From NCBI GenBank assembly GCA_027036135.1, contig JALVSY010000007.1, forward strand, positions 686,880 to 750,879: DNA of 64,000 nucleotides, in the 5' to 3' direction. The notes beneath the pieces are model-generated. The model did no database searches, was not told where the DNA came from, and saw only the letters and a program-made list of their open reading frames with translations. Made by a program: the position numbers and the translations under genes. Positions 42,836-51,675 of this stretch are shown piece after piece. Positions within the stretch are counted from its first letter, which is position 1. Each line of letters opens with the position of its first letter. Source of the DNA: Pyrodictiaceae archaeon (GTDB lineage: Archaea > Thermoproteota > Thermoprotei_A > Sulfolobales > Pyrodictiaceae).

Positions 42836-43250
42836 AATTTATCACCTCTTCAGCGAACGATACAAGCTCTTCTGCATCCTCTTTACTGAATTCCTTGGGA
42901 AGATACCTTGCCGAGTAATACGCGTCTTCAAGTGTATGAAACTTGTACCTATTCCTCTTTATGAACTCGCTCACTTCATTAGCGAAGCCTAGCAATTCTC
43001 CCACAATATAGAGGAGCCTCCTAAGATTATGACTACGTGGAGCAACATCCGTGTACTCAAGTATTACCGACTTTAAATACAGCTGAACAGCCTGCTCGGC
43101 TTCAAAGACCGCTCCATCATAATCCCTGGCCTGCAGACTCATCTTAGCCCTGGCTAAGGCGTTCCTAGCCCTTCTAGCTAAGAGCCTCACAACATACTCG
43201 TGACTCTCCTCATCCACATTGCCTTTTCCTTTATCACGCTCAATGGACAT
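42798..43250 (-). CDS. HEPN-domain protein of a HEPN-MNT pair
   Basis: 150 residues, all-helical. 'YVVRLLARRARNALARAKMSLQ', 'DYDGAVFEAEQAVQLYLKSVI' and 'SHNLRRLLYIVGELLGF' match the classical HEPN domain (COG1895/2250). The typical HEPN R-X4-6-H is less clear than in the HepT gene nearby ('RYKFHTLEDAYYSARY'). It precedes and overlaps its MNT partner. ATG 43250. Confidence 0.8.
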   Translation of the reverse strand: MSIERDKGKGNVDEESHEYVVRLLARRARNALARAKMSLQARDYDGAVFEAEQAVQLYLKSVILEYTDVAPRSHNLRRLLYIVGELLGFANEVSEFIKRNRYKFHTLEDAYYSARYLPKEFSKEDAEELVSFAEEVINFVEARKSRKASG

Positions 43251-43293
43251 GCATTACCTCCTCGTATATACCGGAGAGCAGAGGACTAAAGAA

Positions 43294-43560
43294 TTACAGC
43301 CCCTCATAGTCCGACACCAATAACATGAGGCCCAAAGAGATAATGATACCCGGTCTCAGCGAGCCTATCATCACCCCAAGGCACTCATGCCACGACAAAG
43401 GGTCCAGGACTTCGGCAACAATGTCCTCTTCGCAGCCTAAACTAAAAGCCTCTAAAGTAGTTCTACTCGAACCAACAACACACGGCTTCTTACACTCGCC
43501 ACGGAGATCAATGCACACGAATCTCTCTATAGATAGCGAGTCCCCGTATCCGCTAGACAT
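43294..43560 (-). CDS. Unknown small protein coupled to a decayed PIN gene
   Basis: 88 residues, not recognised. Several Cys ('CIDLRGECKKPC') near the N-terminus and 'EDIVAEVLDPLSWHECLGV' in the middle suggest a compact domain; the end is hydrophobic ('GIIISLGLMLLV'). Its ATG overlaps the stop codon of the upstream PIN gene (ATGTCTAG), the arrangement of translational coupling, which favours it over the plus-strand frame in the same place. Confidence 0.38.
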   Translation of the reverse strand: MSSGYGDSLSIERFVCIDLRGECKKPCVVGSSRTTLEAFSLGCEEDIVAEVLDPLSWHECLGVMIGSLRPGIIISLGLMLLVSDYEGL

Positions 43561-44001
43561 TATGGTGAAGAAGATCCCGAACCCTCTCCATGTCTCTCAA
43601 TAAGTAGTAGGCCTCTACACCAAGCTTCTTAGCACTTTGTGCTTGCCTCTTATCATTAGTCGATAAGATGCCATTAACTATAATTGCTACTGCTATGTAG
43701 TATGCATCCGCAGCTCGTGACCCTGTTTTCCGTGCTACTTTAACAGCTTTCTCGTAAATAGCTTCCTCCGGTATCAGCTTAATCGCGGGAAGGGTGTCGA
43801 GAACCAGGTCTAGCTCTTCCTCAGATAAGTAACGTGACAGAACGCCAACGATCTCAACAACCAATAGTTTTGGTTCATAAGCCTCTACGGTGCCTTGTGC
43901 AACAAGCCTAGCTATTTTAAGCTATGGCGGCGTGATCCTCGTTAGGGGCTGCATAGAGATTTATAAGCAATGAAGCGTCTAAAACGACTTTTTCTAGGCA
44001 A
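43553..44001 (-). pseudogene. PIN-domain toxin gene broken by two frameshifts
   Basis: The long frame to 43864 ('VVEIVGVLSRYLSEEEL...AADAYYIAVAIIV...STNDKRQA') lacks the start of a PIN domain. The missing part is present upstream in another frame ('VVLDASLLINLYAAPNEDHA'), joined at 43919 by one extra base; a second shift at a run of five T (43989-43993) is needed to reach the TTG at 44001. Repaired, the four PIN acids (VLDAS, VVEI, ADAYY, STND) would all be present. It follows a frameshifted DUF104 antitoxin. Confidence 0.68.
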
Positions 44002-44205
44002 AACGCTCACGCTCCTTAATAAGATCCTCGACGAGGTCCCTGCCACCAAGACGTCCTCTTAGCTTATTCCTTATCTCACGGGCAACCTGGGTAACATCTT
44101 TCTTAATTATTCTAATCCTGACACGCTGTCCTTCCCTGGGATTAAGCTTCTCAAGTGGCTTTAAAAAACACCATTTTCGTATACGGCCTCAAAATCCTTA
44201 GCCAT
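43994..44205 (-). pseudogene. DUF104 antitoxin with frameshift in a homopolymer run
   Basis: From ATG 44205 the frame reads 'MAKDFEAVYENGVF' and stops at TAA in a run of six T (plus-strand A at 44163-44168). The neighbouring frame continues as a clear DUF104 antitoxin, 'KPLEKLNPREGQRVRIRIIK', through 'RGRLGGRDLVEDLIKERERFA' to the stop at 43994. It would overlap the PIN start by 8 nt. The run length is off by one or two bases. Decay or sequencing error. Confidence 0.68.
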
Positions 44206-44485
44206 AACCTCCAACCCACTATATCTTCTAGCTACGACTCGTTTCCAATAAAAAACGAATAAAACGCTACTGGAGACTTACCTGTGTCTAAGTATGCCCG
44301 GGTTAGGAGCCACCAGCGAGGAATCAAGGAAATCAGTGAATATTACTGATTGGCTATTAAATGAAAAGCTTGAAGTATGTATGGATATCTTGTGCCACCT
44401 TTATACTATCTGGTGCCTGCCTTGGTGCTGGGAGAAAAGTTGTGATACGTATAAAAACATGTATCAGACTTATATCCGTACTTGG
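44206..44485. other. Spacer between toxin-antitoxin island and amt
   Basis: About 280 bp, AT-rich. A plus-strand frame of 102 residues starts here but runs on into the antisense of amt, is rich in Cys and Trp and matches nothing known, so it is not taken as a gene. T-rich stretches near 44390-44470 probably end transcription of amt. Confidence 0.35.
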
Positions 44486-45697
44486 TTACTCGCTATAAGC
44501 TATTTCGCCCAGTTCCTCTATATCGAGTCCCTTAATTTGTTCCTCTTCTGGAACTCTAAGTTGCATTGTTTTATCAAGTATCCAGAGGATAATGTATGTT
44601 AAGATGAATGGATAGACGGCTCCTATTGTTGCAGCTGCTACTTCTTTGCCGAAGAAGGCTATGTTTCCATAAACTAGGCCATTGCTTCCCAGAACGGCTG
44701 ATGACCCGAATATTCCTAGTAGTATGACTCCGGTTAGACCTCCCATGCCGTGGACTCCCCAGACGTCTAAGACGTCGTCCCATCCCTTCTTGTTCTTGTA
44801 AGAGACTGCAGCGTACGCAACTAGCGCAGCTACGATACCAACCACCATGGCGGCTTGCGGAGGTATAAAGCCAGCGGTAGGAGTTACTGTTGCTAGGCCG
44901 GCTATGGCCCCGGTACAGAAGCCCACAGTACTTATTTTCTTCCCCATTGCAGTATCCAGGAGAACCCATGTGATTGCCGCAAACGCTGCCGCTATCTGGG
45001 TGTTCGCGAATGCTATGCTAGCATCTCCTCCGGCTCTTAAGGCGCTACCAGCATTGAACCCAAACCACCCGAACCATAGTAAAGCCGTCCCGAGAGCGAC
45101 TAGCATAAGGTTGTGTGGGCGATCCTTAACCTTCCTGGCCCCAAGGTAGAGCGCTGTTGCTAAGGCCGAGAAGCCTGCTGCTTCATGCACCACTATTCCT
45201 CCAGCGAAGTCCTCAACGCCCCAAGACTGGAGGAAGCCTCCTCCCCATACCCAGTGCGCTATAGGGAAGTAGACAAGGAATAGCCAGAGAGTTAGGAACA
45301 CGATATATGCCTTAAACTTCATCTTGTTAGCAAAGGCGCCAGTGATCAACGCAGGCGTGATTATAGCGAACATTAGCTGGAACATTACATAGGCTAATAA
45401 TGGTATCTTGTAAGCAGTCAGTGTCGTGTACTCGTTCATATGCATCAATAATGCATACTTAAGACCACCTATTAAGCCGCCGACATCTGGGCCGAAAGCC
45501 AGGGTGAAGCCAATCAACACCCAGATAATTGTTGTCCATCCCAGAGAGAACAACGATTCCATTAGTATTGTTAATGCGTTCTTTTTACCAACCAAGCCAC
45601 CGTAAAAGAGACCTAGACCCGGCGTCATTATCATTACTAGAGCAGCAGAGATCAAAACAAAGGCAGTATTACCACTACTAATCAGCGCCGGATTCAC
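44486..45697 (-). CDS. amt: Ammonium transporter (Amt/MEP/Rh family)
   Basis: 403 residues and about eleven membrane helices. 'GNTAFVLISAALVMIMTPGLGLFYGGLVGKKN' is the Amt N-terminus; 'IAHWVWGGGFLQSWGVEDFAGGIVVHEAAGFSAL' contains the first pore His ('VHEAAG'), and 'GVHGMGGLTGVILLG' the second twin-His motif. It conducts ammonium into the cell. No GlnK/PII gene is adjacent, which is unusual. The gene is preceded by a very AT-rich 250-bp spacer. Confidence 0.93.
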   Translation of the reverse strand: MNPALISSGNTAFVLISAALVMIMTPGLGLFYGGLVGKKNALTILMESLFSLGWTTIIWVLIGFTLAFGPDVGGLIGGLKYALLMHMNEYTTLTAYKIPLLAYVMFQLMFAIITPALITGAFANKMKFKAYIVFLTLWLFLVYFPIAHWVWGGGFLQSWGVEDFAGGIVVHEAAGFSALATALYLGARKVKDRPHNLMLVALGTALLWFGWFGFNAGSALRAGGDASIAFANTQIAAAFAAITWVLLDTAMGKKISTVGFCTGAIAGLATVTPTAGFIPPQAAMVVGIVAALVAYAAVSYKNKKGWDDVLDVWGVHGMGGLTGVILLGIFGSSAVLGSNGLVYGNIAFFGKEVAAATIGAVYPFILTYIILWILDKTMQLRVPEEEQIKGLDIEELGEIAYSE

Positions 45698-45975
45698 ACC
45701 ATAGCCGCCTCAAATCAGTAGATTCTTAATACTATTTAATAAACTCCGTCCAAGCCATGACAGTTAATCATTTATTAAAATAAAATTAAAAGATTAAAAT
45801 ATTAATAATTATATTAATTTTCTCTAAATAATTATATATTTCTATTCTTCTATTCTATATCTAATTAAGATTCTTATTTTAATTTATTAAATAGAAATAT
45901 TATAATTGTAAATTTTCGTAAATTTTATAACCTATTATAAGGGGAAACTAGAATAATACTATAAAATAAGTAAAA
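45698..45975. other. Strongly AT-rich spacer upstream of amt
   Basis: About 280 bp composed mostly of A and T (for example TTAATAATTATATTAATTTT at 45800-45819) in a chromosome that is otherwise GC-rich. It lies between the minus-strand amt start and the end of the minus-strand HTH_10 gene. No ORF or repeat family is recognised. It must contain the amt promoter and the terminator of the regulator; an origin-like or protein-binding (chromatin) element is possible. Confidence 0.5.
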
Positions 45976-46452
45976 TTATGCATATAGATTAACTACTTTT
46001 CTAATGCCTTTCTTAATGAGCTTCCAAGCAGCAGGTTTAGAAACGTTAAGAGCTTTAGCAACGCTAGATACATTATTGTATTGCAAAGCAAAGAGAACCA
46101 AGGCCCTTCTCTGCCTTGGCGTTAGAGCCAGGGATCTTATATCATACTCGTTAGTATCAAGCACTCTTTGCTCATATTTTCTTAAAATCTTTCTCACATT
46201 AACGGAGTCAACTAATACAAAGCGCACAAACCCGTCATGTGTAATAATCGGAGATGTTAATGTATAGCCACGCCTTATTAGCTGAGCAAACATGCATTCT
46301 TCGTTTCTCTTCCTTATCCTAATGATACTGCCCCCGCTTAGCAATATGTGCTCTATTCTATCACAGCCTAGTAGTCGGTATCCTATGTAGACCGCTGGTT
46401 CTGCTTCTTTGACCTCTCTACAAGGCTCCATAGATACGAGTAGAGTTTTCAT
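45976..46452 (-). CDS. HTH_10 (bacterio-opsin-activator type) transcription regulator
   Basis: 158 residues. The C-terminal ~50 match the HTH_10 domain: 'LTPRQRRALVLFALQYNNVSSVAKALNVSKPAAWKLIKKGIRKVV'-like spacing beginning LTPRQRRALV. The N-terminal ~100 residues are a sensor-like region with several Cys ('SMEPCREVKE', 'LLGCDRIEH', 'NEECMFAQLIRRGY') that could bind a metal, heme or NO-sensitive cluster. It is divergent from the NO reductase gene and 150 bp away, with a perfect inverted repeat between, so it likely controls that gene. Confidence 0.72.
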   Translation of the reverse strand: MKTLLVSMEPCREVKEAEPAVYIGYRLLGCDRIEHILLSGGSIIRIRKRNEECMFAQLIRRGYTLTSPIITHDGFVRFVLVDSVNVRKILRKYEQRVLDTNEYDIRSLALTPRQRRALVLFALQYNNVSSVAKALNVSKPAAWKLIKKGIRKVVNLYA

Positions 46453-46527
46453 ATCTTAAATCACAGCCCCCGTGAAGCTAATTATATCATCACTACTTAA
46501 TATGATTAACGCGTGCTTATTTAACAC

Positions 46528-46547
46528 TGGTTAATAAAAGTTAACCA
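46528..46547. promoter_or_regulatory. Inverted repeat operator candidate upstream of the NO reductase
   Basis: TGGTTAA (46528-46534), six bases, TTAACCA (46541-46547): a perfect 7-bp inverted repeat. The TATA-like TTAATAAAA lies inside it, so a bound protein would block or mark the norZ promoter; transcription would start near 46560, and translation at 46604 after GAAAGGTGA. On the other strand, TTAAATAAGC (46516-46525) could be the TATA box of the regulator. Confidence 0.5.
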
Positions 46548-46603
46548 CGAAGCCTATCAAGAAACCATACTCTAAGGTATACACGCGTGAAAGGTGAAGC
46601 CCT

Positions 46604-48790
46604 ATGGCTAATGATAATGGCAAGAAAGTTAACGGTTGGAGCCTCCTAGTACTAATAGCGACCATTGCTGTATACGCAGGTTACTTAGCTGGCGCATTGT
46701 ATACATATGAACATTTACCACCAATTCCTGCCGAAGTTCGTACAGCTAGCGGTAAAGTACTCTTCACGGGCAAGGATATCGTAGAGGGTAAGTGGCTTGT
46801 CCAGCGCTATGGTTTACAAGACTATGGCAGCATACTTGGCTTTGGGGGCTATTTTGGACCAGATTACACGGCATACGTTTCCAAGATGATAGCCGATGCA
46901 GCGATTCATAACAGTCCAGGAGTTCACGTGAAGCCGTCCAGTCTAGTAAAGATAGTCAAGGATGGAGATAAGACAGTATTTATTGTAGCAAAGCCAGTGG
47001 CCGAGGCGTATGAGAGAGCTGTCAAGTTCTTCGAGAACTTCTTCGCAGGAAAATACGGCTCCACGAGGCTAGCCAGTGGTCTTTTCACAAATAGCGACAT
47101 AAAGAAAATGGTTTCGTACTTCACATGGACAGCACTAATAGCGCTAAAGGGCTATACGCATGGCTTTCCATACACGAAGGGCTTGCTTAAGCCCAATATA
47201 AACGCTATGCGGGCCACTTGGGTCACATTAATAATCTTCATGGCTGCCGTGATGCCACTAACGGCATATATAATAATAAAGTTCATTGACTACTGGAAGG
47301 ATGAGAGAATAAGCATTAATTTACCAAGACCAAACAAGGCACAGAGGCTAACGCTTCTAGGTATGGCTCTCGCGATGATAGGGCTTGGCGTACAAGGCCT
47401 CCTAGGCGGCTATATGATGCATCTCTACGCTGATCCAACGCTTTACGGGCTCGATCTACACAATATATTGCCATTTAATGTAGCAAGGGGCCTACACTAT
47501 AACCTCGCAATATTATGGATAGCTATAACCTGGGTCAGCTTCGCGCTCTTTACGCTGCCCTACTTCGGCGTGAAGCTGGACGAGAAGAAGGTACTAATGA
47601 TACTCATAGCGGCTACTGTGGTATCTCTGGGAGCACTCCTAGGACTATGGGCCTCATACCTAGGCAAGATACCAGCCACAGACAATCTATGGTTCATAAT
47701 AGGAAGCCAGGGACGCCCCGTTGTAAGCGCTGGCACTCTTTGGCTCCTCCTAATAGCAGCGCTGCTTGGATATATGTCCTACACGGTGTACCAGGCCTCT
47801 AAGATAAACCAGTACCCGCTTAATACCCTCTTAAAGATACTCGCCATAGGCCTCGGAGGCACAGCATTTGGTACCTTCGTAGGCGCTTTACCGATAGTAA
47901 GGCCCTTCAAGAACTTCACGCTGGACGAGTACTTCAGATGGATAACAATCCATGCCTTCGTTGAGGGCTTCTGGCCAGGAATAGTGTCATCTATACTAAT
48001 AATACTGCTCGTTATAGCTGGCATGGTGCCTCCTAGGCTTGCCGTGGCAGCGGCGGGCACTGATGCAAGCCTAGAAATAATTAGCGGAATGATAGGCACT
48101 GCTCACCACTACTACTGGGGCGGACAGCCAACGTTCTGGATGTACGTCGGCGCTGCCCTAAGCACTCTCGAGGTCATACCAATAGGGTTCCTAATGGCGT
48201 ACTCAATAGTCCTATGGCGTAGAGGGGAGATAAAGACAGAGCTACAGAAGACGCTGCTCACATTCATCCTAGTAGCAGGCATAGGCGGCGGTCTCGGAGT
48301 AGTAGCGTTTGGAGCAGGATTACTGAACATGCCGATACTGAACTATTATCTTCACGGCACACAGGCAACGATGCTTCACGCGCATCTAGCAATGCCCCTA
48401 GCCTACGGCATACCATCGATGCTGATGTGGGTTGTAGCCTTCTACCTAGCTGGTGCCCTAACGGATAGGCATCTATCTATTGCGCGGAAAGCTGCAGTAA
48501 TAATAGCGATAGGTTTCTATCTCCAAGCACTTGTCCTAGGAATAATGGCGTATAGACAGTTCCAGGCAGAGACGAATCTAGGGTACTGGGCTGTTAAGGG
48601 AATCGTGACTCCAAGCGGTAAACCAGGCATATGGACCACGATGACTGGCGTAATATGGAGCAGACTGGTAGGCGACTTAGTGGCTGCCGCTGGGATGTTA
48701 ATGCTGATGGTGCCCATGTTGTTTAACCTGCCAAAAGCGCTGCATGAACCAGTACTAGTAGAGACCAAGGAGGCTATAAGAAGAAAATAA
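46604..48790 (+). CDS. norZ: Quinol-dependent nitric oxide reductase (qNOR)
   Basis: 728 residues: an N-terminal extension with the cytochrome-c-like soluble fold of qNOR that lacks a heme-binding CxxCH, followed by twelve or so helices of the heme-copper-oxidase type. Metal ligands: 'GLHYNLAILW' (heme b His), 'IHAFVEGFWPG' (non-heme iron His and the Glu unique to NO reductases), 'GTAHHYYWGGQP' (two FeB His) and 'LHAHLAMPLAYG' (heme b and b3 His). It reduces NO to N2O with menaquinol-type donors. ATG 46604 with a good Shine-Dalgarno. No nitrite reductase is in the window. Confidence 0.93.
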   Translation: MANDNGKKVNGWSLLVLIATIAVYAGYLAGALYTYEHLPPIPAEVRTASGKVLFTGKDIVEGKWLVQRYGLQDYGSILGFGGYFGPDYTAYVSKMIADAAIHNSPGVHVKPSSLVKIVKDGDKTVFIVAKPVAEAYERAVKFFENFFAGKYGSTRLASGLFTNSDIKKMVSYFTWTALIALKGYTHGFPYTKGLLKPNINAMRATWVTLIIFMAAVMPLTAYIIIKFIDYWKDERISINLPRPNKAQRLTLLGMALAMIGLGVQGLLGGYMMHLYADPTLYGLDLHNILPFNVARGLHYNLAILWIAITWVSFALFTLPYFGVKLDEKKVLMILIAATVVSLGALLGLWASYLGKIPATDNLWFIIGSQGRPVVSAGTLWLLLIAALLGYMSYTVYQASKINQYPLNTLLKILAIGLGGTAFGTFVGALPIVRPFKNFTLDEYFRWITIHAFVEGFWPGIVSSILIILLVIAGMVPPRLAVAAAGTDASLEIISGMIGTAHHYYWGGQPTFWMYVGAALSTLEVIPIGFLMAYSIVLWRRGEIKTELQKTLLTFILVAGIGGGLGVVAFGAGLLNMPILNYYLHGTQATMLHAHLAMPLAYGIPSMLMWVVAFYLAGALTDRHLSIARKAAVIIAIGFYLQALVLGIMAYRQFQAETNLGYWAVKGIVTPSGKPGIWTTMTGVIWSRLVGDLVAAAGMLMLMVPMLFNLPKALHEPVLVETKEAIRRK

Positions 48791-48999
48791 TACAAAAACC
48801 CTTTAACTACTAACGATATCTAGATACTTGTTTAAAAGTTACTAACTAAGTTTTTTATATAAATTATGTATTGAGGCATCTATATCTGATTCTAGAGTGT
48901 GCTAAAGCGTCTAATTATATTATTTCATATCCGCTCAGATATTGAAGGATAGCGAAAAAGCAGACAAGTGGTCTCTCTTTGAAGAGGGGCTAATAGTTC

Positions 49000-50016
49000 T
49001 TGCACAGAGCTATTGAGGCTCGTGGTCTTGTTAAGCGCTATGTTACTTGGGAGCGTCGGGGCCTGTTTCGTAGGCGTAGGAGGAGTGTTGAGGCTCTTCG
49101 GGGTGTTAGTTTCTCTACTCGTTGGGGTGAGGTGTTTGGGCTTCTTGGGCCTAATGGGGCTGGTAAGACTACTACTGTGAAGATTCTCTCTACGCTTCTC
49201 CTCCCCGATGAGGGGGGTGCGCGGGTAGCTGGCTACGATGTCGTCAGCGAGGCTGTCATGGTTAGGGATAGTATTGGTGTTGTGCTGAGTGTTGAGAGGG
49301 GTTTCTTTTGGAAGCTTACTGGCCGCGAGAACCTGAGATACTTTGGTATGCTGCGGGGGCTGCGTGGCGGTGAGCTGGAGGAGAGGGTTTCGCGTGTTCT
49401 TCGCCTCGTTGGGCTCGAGGAGCTTGGCGCTGCTGATAAATTGTACGAGGAGTACTCTCTCGGCATGAAGGCCCGGCTTGCTCTTGCCCGAGCACTTCTC
49501 CACGACCCCAGAGTGCTTATCCTCGACGAGCCCACGCTCGGCCTGGACCCTGTCTCTGCTAGGCGTATCCGCGAGCTAGTTGTACGGCTTGCCCACGAGG
49601 AGCAGAGGGCTGTGCTCATAACTACACATAACATGTTCGAGGCCGAGATGATATGTGACCGTGTAGCAATAATAGACGAGGGCGTCATAAAGGCTATTGG
49701 CTCCCCCGAGGAGCTTAAGGCGAAGATAGCTCACAGCGTCCCCATTGTCATAAGGTTCCGAGGCGATAGGGGCCCCGGGGAGGCCGAGAAGGCTCTCCGA
49801 GCAGGGCTAGAGGTCCTGGGTCTCAGTGTTAAGCCTGTTGAGGATGGCTATGTGGCTCGTATCCTTGTTAGGAGTGGCGAGGACGAAGAGGTGCTCGCTA
49901 GAGCTATCGCTGTCTTGGCGAAGCTAGGCTTCTCTATTAGGAGCGTTGAAGTCTCCAAGCCCAGCCTCGAGGACGTATTCGTAGCTCTAACAACCCGGGA
50001 AAAGAGTGGGGCTTGA
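49000..50016 (+). CDS. ABC-2-type exporter ATPase (DrrA-like)
   Basis: 338 residues. Walker A 'GPNGAGKTTTVKIL', signature 'EYSLGMKARLALARALL', Walker B 'RVLILDEPTLGLD', H-loop 'TTHNM', and a C-terminal ~80-residue DUF4162-like extension typical of DrrA/NatA exporters. The basic linker 'WERRGLFRRRRRSVEAL' near residue 20 is unusual. It forms an operon with the two permeases that follow (overlaps 11 and 14 nt). The substrate is unknown: drugs, lipids or Na+ are usual for this class. Confidence 0.88.
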   Translation: MHRAIEARGLVKRYVTWERRGLFRRRRRSVEALRGVSFSTRWGEVFGLLGPNGAGKTTTVKILSTLLLPDEGGARVAGYDVVSEAVMVRDSIGVVLSVERGFFWKLTGRENLRYFGMLRGLRGGELEERVSRVLRLVGLEELGAADKLYEEYSLGMKARLALARALLHDPRVLILDEPTLGLDPVSARRIRELVVRLAHEEQRAVLITTHNMFEAEMICDRVAIIDEGVIKAIGSPEELKAKIAHSVPIVIRFRGDRGPGEAEKALRAGLEVLGLSVKPVEDGYVARILVRSGEDEEVLARAIAVLAKLGFSIRSVEVSKPSLEDVFVALTTREKSGA

Positions 50017-50833
50017 TGCTGCTATGCCGAGTTCTTTCCTCGACGTGGTTGCCGCGGAGTTCTACGCGTATACGAGGTTCTATAAGAATAACCGGGCGAT
50101 GATGATTGCTGCCTTTATCTGGCCCTACCTAATGGTCTTGATACTTCTTGGGCTTGGCTACCTCTTTGGCAGTCTTAGCCAGTACGCTGCCCGCATGGGT
50201 GTCAGGAACCCAGTGTTCTTCATAGTGTCGGCGAGCACCGTTGCGATGAGCTCAACGTTCATAATTGACGAGGTTGCTAACTATACGCTCTATAATCGCT
50301 GGAACGGCACTCTCCCCTACATCCTATTGACCCCTATGAGGCTTCCTAAGCAACTACTAGCAGCTAGCATACCCTCGACACTAGTATCGCCAGCTATTAG
50401 TGTTACATCTGCGCTCCCAGTAGCAATTTACTTCGAGGGACTGAGGGGAGCAATTATCATTGCTGCTTTGTATACTGTTATTGTTCTCGGGATGGTGCCG
50501 CTCGCTGGCCTCTCCGTCCTCATAGCTGGGCTGGTCCTCACTGTGAGGGAGGAGACAAACATAGCTAATAGTATTACGCCCTTCCTCCTCTTGGTCTCCG
50601 GCGTCTTCTACCCAGTAACGATACTGCCTAAGGCATTACAGCTCATAGCCGTGGCTGTGCCCGTGAAGTATGTTGTGGATATAGCCCGGGCCATAGCCTC
50701 TACGGGTACGTTTAGCCACGAGGTCTTCCTAGCAGTCTATGTACTCACATTGATGGCGTTTGCGTATAACTCTCTCGTCGCGCCGCTACTCGGTGCTATA
50801 GAGGAGCGGGTGAAGCGCTATGCACCATTCTAG
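50006..50833 (+). CDS. ABC-2-type exporter permease 1
   Basis: 275 residues with six helices of the ABC2_membrane family: 'YNRWNGTLPYILLTPMRLPKQLL' is the conserved cytoplasmic coupling segment and 'NSITPFLLLVSGVFYPVTILP' the typical late helix pair. GTG 50006 overlaps the ATPase gene; ATG 50024 is also possible. Pairs with the next gene as a heterodimeric channel. Confidence 0.85.
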   Translation: MGLDAAMPSSFLDVVAAEFYAYTRFYKNNRAMMIAAFIWPYLMVLILLGLGYLFGSLSQYAARMGVRNPVFFIVSASTVAMSSTFIIDEVANYTLYNRWNGTLPYILLTPMRLPKQLLAASIPSTLVSPAISVTSALPVAIYFEGLRGAIIIAALYTVIVLGMVPLAGLSVLIAGLVLTVREETNIANSITPFLLLVSGVFYPVTILPKALQLIAVAVPVKYVVDIARAIASTGTFSHEVFLAVYVLTLMAFAYNSLVAPLLGAIEERVKRYAPF

Positions 50834-51638
50834 CAGGGGCCTAGCCAAGTTATTGGCAGTGATATACCTGCACGGTGTGAGGACTTGGCGCTATAAGTAC
50901 AGCTTCATAAATTCCTCGATAAACACTATGCTTTGGATAACCATATTCCTCCTAGGCGTGATAATGTTCGTCCCCGCCAAGGAGCTGCCAGTAGTAGCGC
51001 CACAGGTGTTCTGGGGAATAACTGTCTGGAACCTGATAACCTATACCGTTATATACATCTCTGGCTGGACAACATGGTTCCTCGTATCAATGGGGCTAGT
51101 AGAGGAGCACATACTCCACGGCCTAGGCCTACCCCTACTCCTCGCTGGGCGCCTCGTAACAGTCCTAGCTGAGTCAGCTATAGCCGTCCCCCTAGTCTAC
51201 TTCGTGCTAAGAGGAGTAGCTGGCCCCATGAGGCTCGTGGAGAACCCGTGGCTACTCCTCTACGGCCTAGTAGCGGCGGAGGCAATGGCTATAGGCTACG
51301 CATTAGTATTAGCGACACTGGCGCTTCGGCTAAGCATACCGGGGCCCATGCTTGACATAACTAACTTTATACTCTTCGTAGTGGGCGGGATAGCTGCCCC
51401 GGTTGCGAAGCTCCCTGCCCAGCTACGGGTAGTCGCACTCCTCACCCCGTATTCTCATGCAGCCGAGCTAGTGAGGTACGCCGCGACCGGGACGAGGCCC
51501 TACCTAGGCCTCTTAACCGAGACATTTATCAGCGGAGCACTAGCCGTAGCCATGCCGCTAGCCGCCTACGCGTTCTACCGCTTCGTTGAGAAGCATTATC
51601 TCCGGCGCTACGGTGTACGCGGCGTTGGCAGAATGTAG
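50820..51638 (+). CDS. ABC-2-type exporter permease 2
   Basis: 272 residues, six helices. 'GLVEEHILHGLGLPLLLAGRLV' corresponds to the coupling segment of permease 1, and 'FILFVVGGIAAPVAKLPAQLRVVALLTPYSHAAELVRYAATG' to its late helices. Less similar to standard ABC2_membrane than its partner. ATG 50820 overlaps the end of permease 1 by 14 nt. Confidence 0.82.
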   Translation: MHHSSRGLAKLLAVIYLHGVRTWRYKYSFINSSINTMLWITIFLLGVIMFVPAKELPVVAPQVFWGITVWNLITYTVIYISGWTTWFLVSMGLVEEHILHGLGLPLLLAGRLVTVLAESAIAVPLVYFVLRGVAGPMRLVENPWLLLYGLVAAEAMAIGYALVLATLALRLSIPGPMLDITNFILFVVGGIAAPVAKLPAQLRVVALLTPYSHAAELVRYAATGTRPYLGLLTETFISGALAVAMPLAAYAFYRFVEKHYLRRYGVRGVGRM

Positions 51639-51675
51639 ACCGTAACAAAAATACCTGGTCAATACACGTTTCTTA

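Noticed and set aside
44294-44602. 102-residue plus-strand ORF
   Set aside because: Overlaps amt antisense, Trp/Cys-rich composition, no ribosome-binding site.
48925-49503. 192-residue minus-strand ORF at the start of the ABC exporter
   Set aside because: Antisense of the exporter ATPase, Thr/Pro/Asn-rich with no family signature.
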